The position numbers were made by a program, and so were the translations under genes. From Mugil cephalus (taxonomy: Eukaryota > Chordata > Actinopteri > Mugiliformes > Mugilidae), in assembly GCF_022458985.1 (NCBI RefSeq), contig NC_061779.1, positions 18,335,001-18,399,000 on the forward strand: a DNA stretch of 64,000 nucleotides, written 5' to 3'. Below the pieces are notes generated by a model, which was not told where the DNA came from, did not search any database, and saw nothing but the letters and a program-made list of their open reading frames with translations. Positions 49,888 through 62,662 of this stretch are shown piece after piece. Numbering within the stretch: the stretch's first letter is position 1; each line of letters begins with the position of its first letter.

Positions 49888-52800
49888 TTGGGGACTCGCA
49901 TCCTGCATGGAAACCTGCCCAAATGAATCCATCTCCTGCGCTAAACTGTCGCCGCAGAACAGAAACATGCTGCAGCGTTTTACAAGAACTCGAGGTCTCC
50001 ATCTAAATACCTCTGTACTACAGTACCCTCTCAGAAGCCATTAGTAGTGATTCATGGGGCTAAGGTAATGGTTCCACGCTAATCCTCCCATCCCAAGAGG
50101 GGAACACTCACCTCTGTCATCCTCTGAAAGTTGTTACACACCTCAGCGCTTCAAGAGCTCCTCTCGCCATTTGCTGCTTTCTCCTGTATTCAGGCAGACT
50201 GGTGTAAAAAAAAAAAAAAAAGGAAAAGGAAATAGGGAAACATTCATACTGAAAAAGCTGATACAAGAAACAAGAAATGAAAACATAATGGTTTTCTTGC
50301 TTATTTTTACGTTTAAGACTTCGTGTTTTCCTCTACGCTGAAACTGCGGCATACTATAAAACAGATTTTTTCTTTTTTTTTTTCTCAAACGTGTGATTCA
50401 TGACAGCCTCTCGGATGCATAATGAAGAGGTGGTTTCACGTTAAACCAGTCGCACAGCAGTTGAATGCAAATCTGACCACGGCACATAATAAGTGGGTGC
50501 AGTTTTTAGGAGCGTGAAGATGATTCATGCCCACTCCCGTCCTCTGACGGTGTGAAGCCGAACACTGGGCAGCAGAGGCATCGCGGCGAACGCTGCGGCT
50601 CGTCTGTCTCTGTCCATCTGCATCTCTCCGGGTGTCTGTGTGTGTGTGTGTGCGTGCGTGCGTCTGCTGTACGGTGACCTGAACAGAAGAAGCGAGCCTC
50701 TTCCTCCTTCCTCTGCATTGCCCTCAGGAAATGCAGCACTCCTCACTCTGCAGGCAGCAGCAGTCAGGGTGGGGTGAGTTGGCGCTGGTCCCGCTCTTCT
50801 TGTACATACTGTATACTCTCTCTCCCTCCCTCTCTCTCTCTCTGTCTGTCTGTCTGTCTGTCTGTCTGCCTTCGTCTCTCTCTCCCTCTTTTGAGTGCTG
50901 CTGAGCCACGCTGGACTGTAATAACAGAAAGACTCATGCAGGAGAGGAGCTCGGTCAAAGCAGATGATTTCACGCCACTCTTCTTTCGGGCTTCTCCTCT
51001 ACGTCACATGTCTCTAACTACAGCTCCTTGATACAATACAATTAAAACATTTGAGCCTTTCACCTCCTTCACCCTTCATAGAATTAGAATTATCTGCGGA
51101 CGCGTGTGCCACCCAGTTGCAAACTCGCCGGCTTCCTACGACTTTAAATGTAAGTGCTCTGCAGAGTATTTACAGCAGAACAACGTGAGGGACTGGCTCA
51201 GAATCAACTAGGGTGTATTTATGGCATTCGATCCACGGCAATAATGAGGCTCTATGATTTGTTTTTGGGCAACGCCGGCCGAGGAGCAGGGACGCGACGG
51301 GCTCAGGTCCCGCCGTGAGCCAGAAAGGATCAGTTCAGCGCTGGTGTCGGCCCCGTTCCTCCGGAAAGTTATCTCTCCTCGGTTCAGCAAACGTGCCCAG
51401 ATGTCAGCCTCCACTAGCGAATGAGGGGCGTGTAATTGAAACTTTGGCGGTTTAAGCCACTGTCCTGGTAATCCCCGATCAGCCCATTGGACTAATTGAG
51501 GTGCTGTCGGTCAGCGGTGCAGTGGGCCTCGACTGAGCTTAACGCCCCCCTCCCCCCACCCCCTCCTCCCCTGGACGCTCTGCAGCGTCTTACAACTGCC
51601 TGCGAGCGTCTCCTTGAATGAAAAGACGGCAGTCAGCTGTTAAGCCAATGTGTTCGTACGAAGGGACGGGTGTTTACGGCCATGCCTGCATGCGGCTATG
51701 CCGTGGGTGGGTGTGCTCAAAGCCCCCGCCGCCTCTGCCTTTCGTTCTGTTTCTCCTTCACGCACACACACACACAAAGGATGGTCAGTTCTCCTGAGTC
51801 AGGCTTCTTAACATTCCCTGATCGATTGCCTTGAAGACACTCATCCCATATCCCTCGTACAGAAACGCCATGCCGTTCCTGTTGATGTCATCCAAAAGGT
51901 TTCTCAAGGGCTTTGTCACTGCAGCCCCGATCAGCTGTGCATGCACGGTATCATATGATTATATCGGATCACAAGTGTCCTCTGGTGTGGACTTCATGCG
52001 TTTTACAGAGCGTCGCTCTGTAAAAGCAAATCACAAGAGACGTCCTGTGGTCCTCCTCTAACAGCTCCATACGCTGTGGGTTCTGAATGTTAACAATGCG
52101 CAGGATAGCTTTGACAGCATTATTGGATCTCCCATACTTGAGCCAAAGCCCCTGGGCCTAACACCACCCCACCCCCAGGTCCAATCCCCCCCCCTCGACA
52201 GCCTCTCTCCCACTCCCCCCACCCATCCCCGAGGCCCTCTCTCTGGCCCACTTCCTCTTTGCATTACCTCCATCAGGCCAGGCTGCTGACACACTTGTTT
52301 AATAATTAAGGGCATGTCCATAATTTCTTCGTCCTTGTGGAAGTCCACAAATGGTCTCTGTGAAACTCCGGCCGGTTAAACGTGCCTCTTTACTCCGGGA
52401 CACTGACGAGCACCGCGTCGCACCCGCGGTGAAACGGAAGATACGCGCCGTCAAGGGGAATCCAAAAACGAAGGCAACCCAACGCGTTTGGGTTTCCTTC
52501 ATTGAAGGCGTTTCACCACTCGCCCAAGACGAGATAAAACACCCCCACAAATTCCCAGACAATATTATCATCTGTCAGTTTTGACTGGTGGAAACGAAGC
52601 AGCGATATCTCTGTTTATCCAGTGTTCACCCATAAAATAGGCGTCATTTTTCACAACCTTAATTCAGTCTGTTCAAATGCTCATATCCGCTAATTAGCAC
52701 TCAAAGACAAAGCATAGCTGAGACTGATGGGATGTCATTAGCTCCAAATGACTGGCTCAACATTTGTTTGGACATTTCTCTGGCGCTTTTCTCTCGTTGC

Positions 52801-53070
52801 TGTTTCCCGTTTTATTTTGGTGCTTTGTGCGTCCCCGTTGGTTTTGGCTTACACCCTTTTCTTGTATCCTGCCTCATCTTTTTCAAGGTGCCCTTCTTTC
52901 GCCTGCATGGATTTTCAGAAGCCTCCGCTGCTCCTTTGTTTTTCCCACTTGTATCAGTTTTAGTCATTACAGTAAATCTTACTTTTTGTTTCCCACGTCC
53001 AAATAAAAATTGTTGGGATCACCGAAGTGATTAGGATTCATTGCCTGTGAACCGCGAATGAAAACTTCAC
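49888..53070. other. Noncoding spacer, possible conserved elements
   Basis: No supported gene. Low-complexity CT/GACA repeats fill 50818-50882. Segments at about 51420-51530, 52260-52345 and 52670-52745 have balanced composition with TAATTA-type homeodomain sites (for example, gctaattagcac and gtttaataattaagggc) and resemble conserved noncoding enhancers. This is only an impression from base composition. Confidence 0.4.
50818..50882. repeat. (CT)n/(CTGT)n simple repeat
   Basis: Polypyrimidine tract with a clear ctgt tetranucleotide run in the middle. It yields meaningless Ser/Leu/Cys or Arg/Gln/Thr frames. Confidence 0.9.
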
Positions 53071-53072
53071 AG

Positions 53073-53180
53073 TAGGGCTGGACGTATCGATCTAAATATT
53101 AATAGTATCGATACCAAGGCAGGTATTGGTATTGGATCGATACTGGCGTGATGAGATTGATACTTTTGTCACAGTTTGTC
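53073..53180. mobile_element. Possible hAT-like repeat fragment
   Basis: Begins gtagggctggacgtatcgat and contains several atcgatac/gtatcgat motifs with internal symmetry. This resembles a common fish hAT-type repeat terminus from memory. Only one end is visible. Confidence 0.35.
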
Positions 53181-53407
53181 TTCTATACATTGAAATATTT
53201 ATATTTTTTGTTACATTGTTCCTTTTTCTTATTTTGCACTAATTATGTTTTCCCTTAAAACAACTGTGGGCAGTAAAAGGTGCATTAATTAATTTTAATA
53301 CTGTTAAATTGTTTTATATATATATATTCCTTCTATCGACTCAGTCACGAATCACAGAATCCGCCACCACTGCTCCCAGTCGGAACGTGTCCTTGCGGTA
53401 TCGGGCG

Positions 53408-53593
53408 ATGTGGATCTCAGTTTACATGCTTCTCCTGCTCAGTGTGCAGTGTCAGCGCGCTTGTCTGGGGGAGAAAAATTCAAAACTTAACATCAACAAA
53501 ACTGCCGCTGTGACCTTTCCGCTTCAGTTACATCACCACACGGAGCTCGGGGATGGTTGGCAAATACAAAACCACAAAACGATATCACCATGA
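53408..53593 (+). other. Uncertain small ORF with signal-peptide-like start
   Basis: A 61-codon frame starts MWISVYMLLLLSVQCQRA, which has the form of a secretion signal, then continues with a Lys/Asn-rich and His-containing tail without cysteine pattern or known domain. It sits next to repeat DNA, has no nearby splice partner, and may be chance. Confidence 0.12.
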
Positions 53594-54816
53594 GGCACCG
53601 GGGGCCCTGCTGAGACACACACAACCTGAGCGCCGCTCGTGCGTGCTGACTGCAGTCGGAGGTCAGTGCAAAGCCGGAAAAGGTGTTTAGTAGCTGATAC
53701 CTTCAGGGTCACTGGTAGAAAAAAGCAGGAAATAGGCTTGTTAGCTTCCCCCCCCCCAACAGTCAGATGAGAAGATTGATACCTCTGTGCTTTGTTCACA
53801 CTTTGTGAGCAGCTTCGCTGGCTCATTAGCAGAGTGTGTCTTGTTTGTGTAATCTGAATAAAAAACTGTGTAGCAGAGATGTGAATTCAGTATGTTGTGG
53901 TTTAACAGTGGTTAAGTGCTGGAATACAGATCAGCTCGATGAAGTCACTTTTAAGATGACGACAAGAGAAATCACGGTGAACACTTTGGTTCTAGGAAGC
54001 CACAGTCCCGCACACGCACATAACATGAAAAGTCATGAACTTGTGGGTTTTGTTGTTTGTTTTTTGGTACTGAAGATATATGTGCAAGACATGATGTTTG
54101 CATCATAGCAGCTTCAGGAGGATTTCGTTACCTTCAGACCTTTAAAACATTCCCTAAAGTTAAGCTAACAAGCTGCTGGTTTCGGTTTCAATATTTATGT
54201 CACAACACATTTCCCACAACTACCTACTATCACTGACCATCTACACTTGTAGTCAGTCAGTCAGATCATCAACTCAAAGCTCCGGTCCAGAACATGTGTC
54301 TCCCCCTTTTGGTGTTTCCGTGTTGGTTGCAGACTGCTGCCGCTGCTTCTGTTGCCATTGATTGTAAACTGTGCTCTGTATTCTGATGACTATGTGTTGA
54401 CGTCCATTAACAGACTGGCGTTGGACATTAGCTCCGACCATAAACATGTATACAGCACATCGGACGTTGCCTCAGCTACTGTCAGTGTCTTTCTGTGTTT
54501 GTCCCTTATAAATAAACAATTAAATAAATCAATGGATGAATAAATTATGATGATAGATGAATCTTCATTTACTGTAAAGTAACTATAGTTGTCTGTGGCC
54601 AAACAGAAAGTCAAAGTAGAAAGTACATTTCTAAACACGTAAAAAGAAAGTGCGAGTTCCTTAGAAGTAAGTAATTTATCCTTCACACCGCGCTACATTT
54701 CTAATAGAAATCTCAGCCTCATGTGTCAAACTGTAGAGTTCTGACGTTCACTTTCCTCTGGAGAAACACGTTACAGGAGAGGACGCGGAGACGCCGCCGG
54801 ACATAAACCAGTGTCC

Positions 54817-55008
54817 ATGTTGCAGTACATACAGACCCCGTACGGCAGAGCCATTACATACTGCGGGATGATGGAGGAGCCCGTCAGTTTTCCTGGCCAG
54901 GACACATTAACTGGACTGCTGGAGGAATTTACAGTAAAGCCTCATGTGGGTCAGTTGAGAGTTGTGCACACTGCAAAAAATATCCCAGACATTAAACTGT
55001 TCAAATAA
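54817..55008 (+). other. Uncertain small ORF, possible coding exon
   Basis: A 63-codon frame from the ATG begins MLQYIQTPYGRAITYCGM and has amino-acid composition more protein-like than its neighbours up to LLEEFT. A possible donor (aca|gtaaag) follows at about 54933. A possible acceptor (gttacag) is at 54775. Its last third runs into a repeat beginning at 54969. I do not recognise the protein. Confidence 0.15.
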
Positions 55009-55509
55009 CTACTTCTACAAATAATGCTAATAAATGACAAAATGAAAGTGCCGGTTACTTTGTTACTGTTTCACAAAAATGCCACCATTGTCTCAAAATA
55101 CTACAGTGTGATGAGAGGTGCAATTAAATACTGATGTCTTTGTGTTTTGTCTTCCAGTGTTTTAAACGAGGCTGCAAATCACAGTCATTTATTTGATTCA
55201 TTTACTCAAACATTCATTACCAAAGCTGAGGGTGACACCTAAATGCCTGGCTATGTCAAAGACACTAGATGATGCAAAACAGAGATAGGTGCGCGTTAAG
55301 AGGCTAGAAACCAAGATTTTTTAAATTTAAAACAAGTTATCCCCTGAAGACCGTAAGCACTTTGTGTTGCATTCTTACTGTATGAAAATTGCTATGTATG
55401 AATAAAGTTTGATTGATCGGTTGATGTAACTGATTAATTGAGGTCTGTTCTAGTTTGATGCCGAGCTGTGCGACTGCGTAATTTGTCAGAGTGGTCATTT
55501 TTTGCAGTG
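54969..55509. mobile_element. Inverted-repeat-bounded repeat with nested retroelement tail
   Basis: The left end cactgcaaaaaa and right end ttttttgcagtg are perfect 12-base inverted repeats 541 bp apart, of the type seen in fish DNA transposons. Inside, at 55349-55415, is a retroelement-like tail (gtaagcactttgtgttgca, then aataaagtttgatt) similar to 7405-7480. There is no transposase frame. The class is not determined. Confidence 0.45.
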
Positions 55510-55657
55510 CAGGTGGCTCCGCTGGTGAGAGGGCCTGTCAAAGGCTGACAAATGGAGAAAGTGCTTTCTGCTGAGAGCGGTCCCTGCAGGTTTCCCATGC
55601 AGGCAGCCAGCCCAGAGGCAGGAAGTTATCCACAGCGTATATATATTTATATGTATC

Positions 55658-56674
55658 TACACTATATTGGTAAAAGTATTCGCTCACCCATTCAAATAAC
55701 TGAATCCAGTCGTTCCAATCGCTTCCATGGCCACAGGTGTATAAAGTCAAGCACCTTCTACAAACATTTGTGAAAGAACGGGTTGCTCTCGGGAGCTCAG
55801 TGAATTCCATCGTGGTGCTGTGATGCGATGCCACCTGTTCAACAAGTCCAGTTGTGAAATTTACTCGCTACTAAATATTCACGGTCGACTGCCAGTGGTT
55901 TTATAAAGTGGAAGCGGTTGAAGTGTCAGGCAACATGATATGAATATGCAGAGTCAGCGGATGCTGAGGAGCATAGTGCACAGAGGTCGCCAACTTTCTG
56001 CAGAGTCAATCGCTACAGACCTCCAAGCTTCATGTGGCCTTCAGATAAGCTCGAGAACAGAAGAGCTTCGTGGGATGGGTTTCCCTGTCCGAGGAGCTGC
56101 ATTCAAGCCAAACATCACCAAGTGAAATGCAAAGCATCGGATGCAGTGGTGTAAAGAACGCCGCCACTGGACTCTAGATAAGTGGAGACCTACTCTGGGG
56201 TGATGAATCACACTTCTCACTTCTGCTAATCTGATGGACCAATCTGGGTTTGGTGGTTGCCAGGGGAACGGTACTTGTCTGACTGCATTGTGCCAAGTGT
56301 GAAGTTTGGAGGAGCAGGAGATTATGATGCAGGGTAGTTTTCCATGAGATGAGCTCGAGCTCTTAGTTCCAGAGAAAGGAGCTCTGAATGATTCAGCATA
56401 CCAAGAGATTTTGGACAGTTACATGCTCCCATCTTTGTGGGAACAGTTCGTGGATGAACCCCGTCTTGTTCCAACATGACTGTGCACCAGTCAAAGAAAA
56501 GTCAAAGAAAGGCCCATAAAGACGTGGACGAGTGAGTTTGGAACTTCTCTTGTGGCTGCAAAGGGTGGGTCAACGTGATATAAAACCCTAGACCCCTAGA
56601 TTAAGAATGAGATGTCACTTAAGTTCACATGTGTGTAAAGGCAGGTGAGAAAACACTTCTGGCAATGTAGTGTG
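55658..56674 (+). mobile_element. Degenerate Tc1/mariner-like transposon with broken transposase
   Basis: The left terminus tacactatattggtaaaagt and the right terminus (cttctggcaatgtagtgtg) are degraded inverted copies. Between them lies a recognisable Tc1-like transposase gene on the + strand, broken by frameshifts, stops and deletions; about 350 bases are missing in the C-terminal part near 56540. The longest piece, 55940-56125, matches the helix-turn-helix region in form (RGRQLSAESIATDL). The element is inactive. A (TA)n run flanks the right side, in line with TA target preference. Confidence 0.88.
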
Positions 56675-56686
56675 TGTATATATGTA

Positions 56687-56689
<3 letters not shown>

Positions 56690-56719
<30 letters not shown>
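56690..56719. repeat. (TA)n microsatellite
   Basis: About 15 TA units directly right of the transposon terminus. Confidence 0.85.
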
Positions 56720-56721
<2 letters not shown>

Positions 56722-59383
56722 TGGACCATCGTGATGTCACATGAAAACTACATAACTTAAAACCAAAGCTTAGATTGTGCTTCCGTCATATGTTAAACAA
56801 CCTATTTTGATTAACCTAAAAAAATAAAAATTGTCTCAGTTAAGATAAAGAACCAACTATTTTTGTCATTTATTTCAATCTTCTCTGCACAACAATAATT
56901 TGTGTACGGTCCCTACAGACATCCTACCGTGTATCTCATGTCTGCCTGGTCAATATGCAATGTAATAGGTGTGAATTGTCTCTACTAACGTGCCCATGCC
57001 TTTCAGTGCAGGGAGCTCTTCCCTCAATGGCAGCCACTGCAGCTACTGTGCCCTCTGCACATGCCCTCATACTGTAACTGCAGTCCTCCAGGAAAGCAAA
57101 GCTTCAGCAGTTTAACAGAGCGAACTCCTGCAGAGGACAGCTCCGTGGAAGAATGAAAAATCAGGGCTTTTTGATCAACACCTGACCGTGGTTAAATGTT
57201 TACCTACTCAGCTTACTTCAACGCACCGGTGGGTCCGTTTCACTGAGAGTTTCTACATTTGGAGAGAGGGATTCAGAGACGCAACGTTTTCCTCTCATCT
57301 AAAAGCGAATGACGCCTTTCGATAGTCCCGGAGTGTTTTTTCAGTGTGCCTTTCTGCTTCATCATTCCTCCTCCATCTCATCGTGATAATGAGCGTGAAT
57401 ATGCATTTTCAGCAAATCAATAAGCTAATCATTAAGTCTGGCATGTGTCAGCCTTTTCCCCACGCGGGCAGAAGAACGTCCTAAACGCTGGAGTTGTGCT
57501 CTGCAGCTGTAATAAACAGATGCTATTCTTGAAATGTGTCAGGCATGCATCATCACCCAGATCCCTCCATTGTGTGTCAGTGCAGTGAAGTCAGCTTCAG
57601 CGTTGGTCCAGGAACACTCTCAGCAAAGCTCGCTCGCTCTCTCTCTCTCTCCCCCTCTGTGTTGCTGCTGACTCATTGTCACAGCCCCTGAATCTGCTGC
57701 CTGCCTGCATTATTTACACACTCACCTTCCCCTGCTGCTGCCTCCTCAGCACCTGGGGCCGGGACCCTGTGGGGGCCGCTCCGACCATCCCGTTTCCTCC
57801 GCACCAGATCCAGAGCAAGAGACGACCAGTCGGATAAACCATCAGAGAGAAAAAAAAAAATCATCTGCTATTTTTAGAATTTAACAGTTCTTTGGTTAAT
57901 TTAACCTTCGGCGGTCATTCAGTTCACCAGCGAATACCCCGAGAGGCTTTCACACATTGTGACATAAGATTAACTGGATGTCACGGTCAGAAAAGCTGGT
58001 TTAGATTGGTTTTACGTCCCTGCTACTTTAAACACAACGGCTAGGCATTTATAAACAGGAATGTAAAATTTAAAAGGTGTATTGTATTGTATACAATATT
58101 TTATAGAAATACAGACATAAAAAATGTATTTGTCAACTACTATACCTCTTAATACGACAGACATTGAATTACTATAGACCAACATCATTATAGTAAAAAC
58201 TAATAGAAACTGTTTGTCATTTGTGATTAGAAATTAAAAATAGATAAAGATGCACTGATATGACTGTGTTTCCTGCTGTAGTATTTACTTTCTCCATGGA
58301 TTAACCAATAGAAATTATGAATTTAATAAAAACTTCTTTGACTTCACCACAATGTCAGCGTCCTAGCGACAGTGGTGTGCAGCACTGACTGCTAATATTA
58401 CACAGACTCCGTTTAATGTAGTTCAAGGATTTTTAGGACATTTCAAGACCAAGAAGATGATGCAAACCTGTTGGATGAATATCTGTAAGATTTTGCTGTG
58501 TTATTAATGCGGCATGTCTTGTTTGATGAACAAAAATATCAAAGTATTAGACTGATATATGGGTCCAGTTTATACGTCGACGCTATAGCGTGTTCCGAGA
58601 AATTCACTGTTAATGGACCGTGTGTAAGAGCTGAATGGAGACGAGGGTGAAACTGTCATGGAAATCTCAACCGACAATTAATCAGAGAAGAAAAAAAATT
58701 TAAAGATTTATTACTAAAGGAAACACCCTTATCAGCAGGCTTAATTGGGACTTAGCAAATGACCTGATATTCGTCTCCTCCACAGACCTATTCATATTTA
58801 AATGATTCATACAGAGCCACCTGATTCCGTTAACTAAGTGCAGGAATAGTGGAGAGGCTGCGTGAGTAACAACCGTGCTCCTCCTCGCGTCTGTCAGAAG
58901 TCCTACAGGACAAAAGAGGAACCTCTCTGCTGCAGGTATCTACTGCTGCATTGGCCAGGGAGAGTGCAGAGCTGCAAACTGAAGGACAGCGATAGCGCAC
59001 ACACTCTGCTGGCAGCAGCACGACTGCACTGAAAAGACAAACGTATGGCAGCGAAAAATGTGATTAAGGAGTATTCTAATCTGCACTTAATCCCTTAATA
59101 CTTATTTTTCTGTGTGGAAAGCGTGGCGTGTCCGAAAAAACTGTAGTGTCAGTGTCATCCTGTGTCACCTTGTGTGCTCGGCTGAAGTTTGTCTGCAGAG
59201 CTTCATCACTGACAGAGAAAGATCTGCCCCCTAGTGGAAGACACCGGGATAGGAAACAAGCAGGATTCATAGTCTTATATCTTACAGGGCAGTGTGACCG
59301 TGAGTACTGTAAAGTAATGTACGTGTCTGAATCGCATTGGTGAGAACACAACAGCAGACCAACACCAGCTCAGAGTTTTCAGT
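56720..59383. other. Noncoding spacer, kcna1-cnot4 interval
   Basis: No gene is supported. A block at about 57370-57450 (aatatgcattttcagcaaat, aagctaatcattaagtctgg) looks like a conserved noncoding element with octamer/homeodomain-like sites. This is a guess without alignment. Confidence 0.4.
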
Positions 59384-60991
59384 TTTATTTAAGGTTCATT
59401 TTTCCAGACCTGCAGAGGACAGTTCAATTACTTTAAGCGCCTCGAATTTGTTTTTATATTTTCTCGCAACATCATGTTAAAACCCACTGTATGACTCGGT
59501 GTTGGTTTCTCCTGGATGACTTTGTTCATTTTTGTGAATACTGTTACATAGGGAACAGCGGGTAGGGAGGGTGGGGGGTAAAGAGAGAGAGAGACAGAGA
59601 GAGAGAGAAAGAGAGACAGAGCGAACACGGATCAGAATTAAGACTTCAAAAAGAAAAAAGGCGGTGGTCGGAGAGGTCGATTTTCAAATCCTAGAGGCTG
59701 AGAGCTCCTTACGTCACTACTACAGTACTTGGTATTGTCTTGCAGCACCTTCCTTGTGACACACACTCACATACAGTTGCCGAAGTCACATACAATGTTG
59801 CATATTTTTCAGCAGGTCATTGACGCTCCCCTTCCAGTCACTCAAGCTCCTTTCTCTCATCTGTCCGTTTTAAGGCCTCGTTTAAGCCCTCGTTGGGTCG
59901 AACAAAGGGACCTGTTAACCCTTTTTGCTACCCTCATTTAGTATTTTTGACGTGTCCTCGTCCATCTAGTCATTTTCCTATCCATGTGGTGGCTGTCCAT
60001 GTTAGGGCTAGCTATTGTAGGTACCACACAGTGGCACTGTGAGTAAGAGTCTAACCCTAGTGCTCAGGATGTGTGCCACGATCTCCAAAAGCCCTGGCTC
60101 CCTGCAGTTAGGCAGTGCTCTATCCTCTGATACAGAGGTTTAGCAAAATTTTCCCTCCAGCAGTACGGGACCAATGGGAGCCCCCCACCAAAGAGAACGT
60201 GAGCCAAGTGGCCTCTCAAGCAGGCCATTTGTGTCCCTACCTAACAGGGAGCCCATGCATAGCCTGTGCCCTCAACTCCCCTGTGTCATCTGCTTTCGCT
60301 CTCCGCTCACGAAATCTCCGCTTCGTTCTTCCTTTCTTTTAGATATTTTTGTTTTTTGTTTCAAAACCCACTCTCACCAAAAGCTATGTACCAACCCCTC
60401 TTCTCTGTCTCTCTCCTCGCCTTATTCACTACGTAGCTGTAAGGGTTAACCGTTTCACAGTCTCCTGATGGAGCGGGGAGGATGAGGGTCTTTGGGGCAA
60501 AGCTTCAAAGAGCAGATTCACAGCTTGCTTCATTCCTCGAAAAACTAATCGTGACTTCAACTTTCAAAAACACAAATGTTGTTCATGCTTAATCATTAGT
60601 TACTTTTAAAAGAAGACCTCACTTCAGCTAATTTGTTTCTTTTGCCAGTTTGTGGAGTTAGCTCTTGTGTCACCACTGGGCGCCGTACTGATTCTTGTGC
60701 TCTCCGTTAACTGTAAGCTACACAATGAATCTCCATGTTACGCCCAGAACTAAGTCTAAAGAGTGGTGATGGCAGCAGACACAAACGAAAACGAAAACAA
60801 ATAGGCCTTCAGAGTAGACAGAAACGAAGGAGGAAGAGAAAAAGAAGAAAGCATGTTTGTTACTTTGTTAATTCTTCATACTCTGCAGATTGGTGTGTAT
60901 TGCATTGGGGGGGAGAGGGAGCAGGGTACAGGATGAGTGGGTATAAAGTGGTAGTGGGGGGGAATGGATGGGTGTCTGCTGTAGTCTGTGT
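59384..60991 (-). promoter_or_regulatory. cnot4: Probable cnot4 3' UTR with poly(A) signal
   Basis: Reading the minus strand after the cnot4 stop, no other gene appears, and the hexamer AATAAA occurs at 59384-59389. A GA/CT simple repeat lies at 59580-59625. The 3' UTR extent (about 1.6 kb) is inferred. Confidence 0.4.
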
Positions 60992-61322
60992 TCAGTGGCG
61001 GTCCACAGCGGCACTCTGTAGCAGCTCTGTGGCGGGCTGTCCCGGGGGTCTGAAGGCGGTCTGGAAGCCTGGGGGAGGGGAGTGGAACTGGCTGGCGGGG
61101 TTGGCTGTGGGAGGGGGCAGGTAGGGAGCCCAGCCGCCGGCGGCTCTGTGATGGAGGGGGATGTGGGCATCGAGGAGGCCGCTGTGGAGGGGCTGGGGAG
61201 TGGGCACCGCTGAACTGGCTGGGCCGTCCACCTCTGTGAGCGCCTGCAGGGACTTGAGCCAGTGTGGAGGGTTGTCGTCCTGGAGACAGTCTAAACTGTT
61301 GCCTGCTGTGGCCGGGATGCCT

Positions 61323-61360
<38 letters not shown>

Positions 61361-62628
61361 CACACAGAGGAGGGGGACAGGAGATGAGCGATGACAAATA
61401 TACAAGAGTTTCTTAAACACGACAAAACTGCACAGCTCAGTTTTTAGTTTTATTTAGAGACCACCTGCTCCTGCTTTTTGTTAACACGCTAGAATTAATA
61501 CAACTGGTGTATCAGGTATCAATAGGGGCATGAGAGGGGCAGAAATACAGACATACTGTCTTTAGAAATGTGATTCACATTAGCAGCTTGAAAATGCAAA
61601 TAGATTAGTAAAAGTACAAAATAACACAAGGCTGCAAACCAAACTCATTCTCAAGGTTTTATGTGAGTTGGCTTAGATTAATAGCTAGAGTGAAGCTGCA
61701 GTTTACAATTATTATTAGTTGATCTGCTGATAATGTTTTGATTCATTTGTCTTTGCCTGATATCATTAATTTTAATGGTGTACAGCATATAAAGAGTTTA
61801 TTAAAGGGAACTAAAAGGATTTTTTTCCTCATTATTTTTTAATGTTTTTACATTTAATAAAGAAAATAAGTGGGAAACTTTTCAATGATAGAATAACACT
61901 TGCAGAGTTGATTCAATTTACACCGACAGAAGCTGAACAGCATATTTGACAAAGGCCTCGTACTGTTACTGATATGTCATGTTCTACCTGTAATGATAGC
62001 AGGGTCCATCCAGCTAGCTGTGCCGTCCCAGCTGAGGCTGTGCGAGATGCCTGCTGGCCCTGCCAGCCCACCAATGTGGTTAACACTGTTGGAGGATGAG
62101 GAGGATGAAGAAGAGGAGGAATTTGGAAGGCCCCCGAAGTTGATATTGATGTTGGGCAGTAGAGCTCTCAGGCCATCCTGCCACTCTTTCACATTTAAGC
62201 CGTCTATAGAGCCACTGTTTTCTGCAGGAGAGGAGAGGAGAGGGATGTTTTAGACTGTGAGGTGTCTTCATCACAGACTAGTGGCTAAATGCAGAACTGC
62301 ATCTACCAGAATATTTAGTTTTCTCTCTGTATAATCAATAAAAGCTAATTAAGTATGCAACTCGGCAGGTACATATGCTGTAATATCAAATAACTTCATT
62401 ATGTAGCACATGTAGTTTGTGTTTTAACATGCGCCACTTCTGTGGGACGCAGAAAGGTGCCACAGTGACCCAGGTGTCGGGTACCTGAGATGGGGATCCC
62501 TCCCAGCCCTGTGTTGTGCTGAGGGGGCAGATTCAGGTCCAGGATATTATGTGAGGCAGCACTGGCTGAGTGGTTCAGTTGTGTGAGGTTTCGTGTGGCG
62601 ACGCCCATCCACAGTTGTCTGGAGGCCG

Positions 62629-62662
<34 letters not shown>

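Noticed and set aside
60876-61397. 173-codon minus-strand Pro-rich frame
   Set aside because: Shadow frame of the last cnot4 exon; the true frame ends LLQSAAVDRH and splices at 61320.
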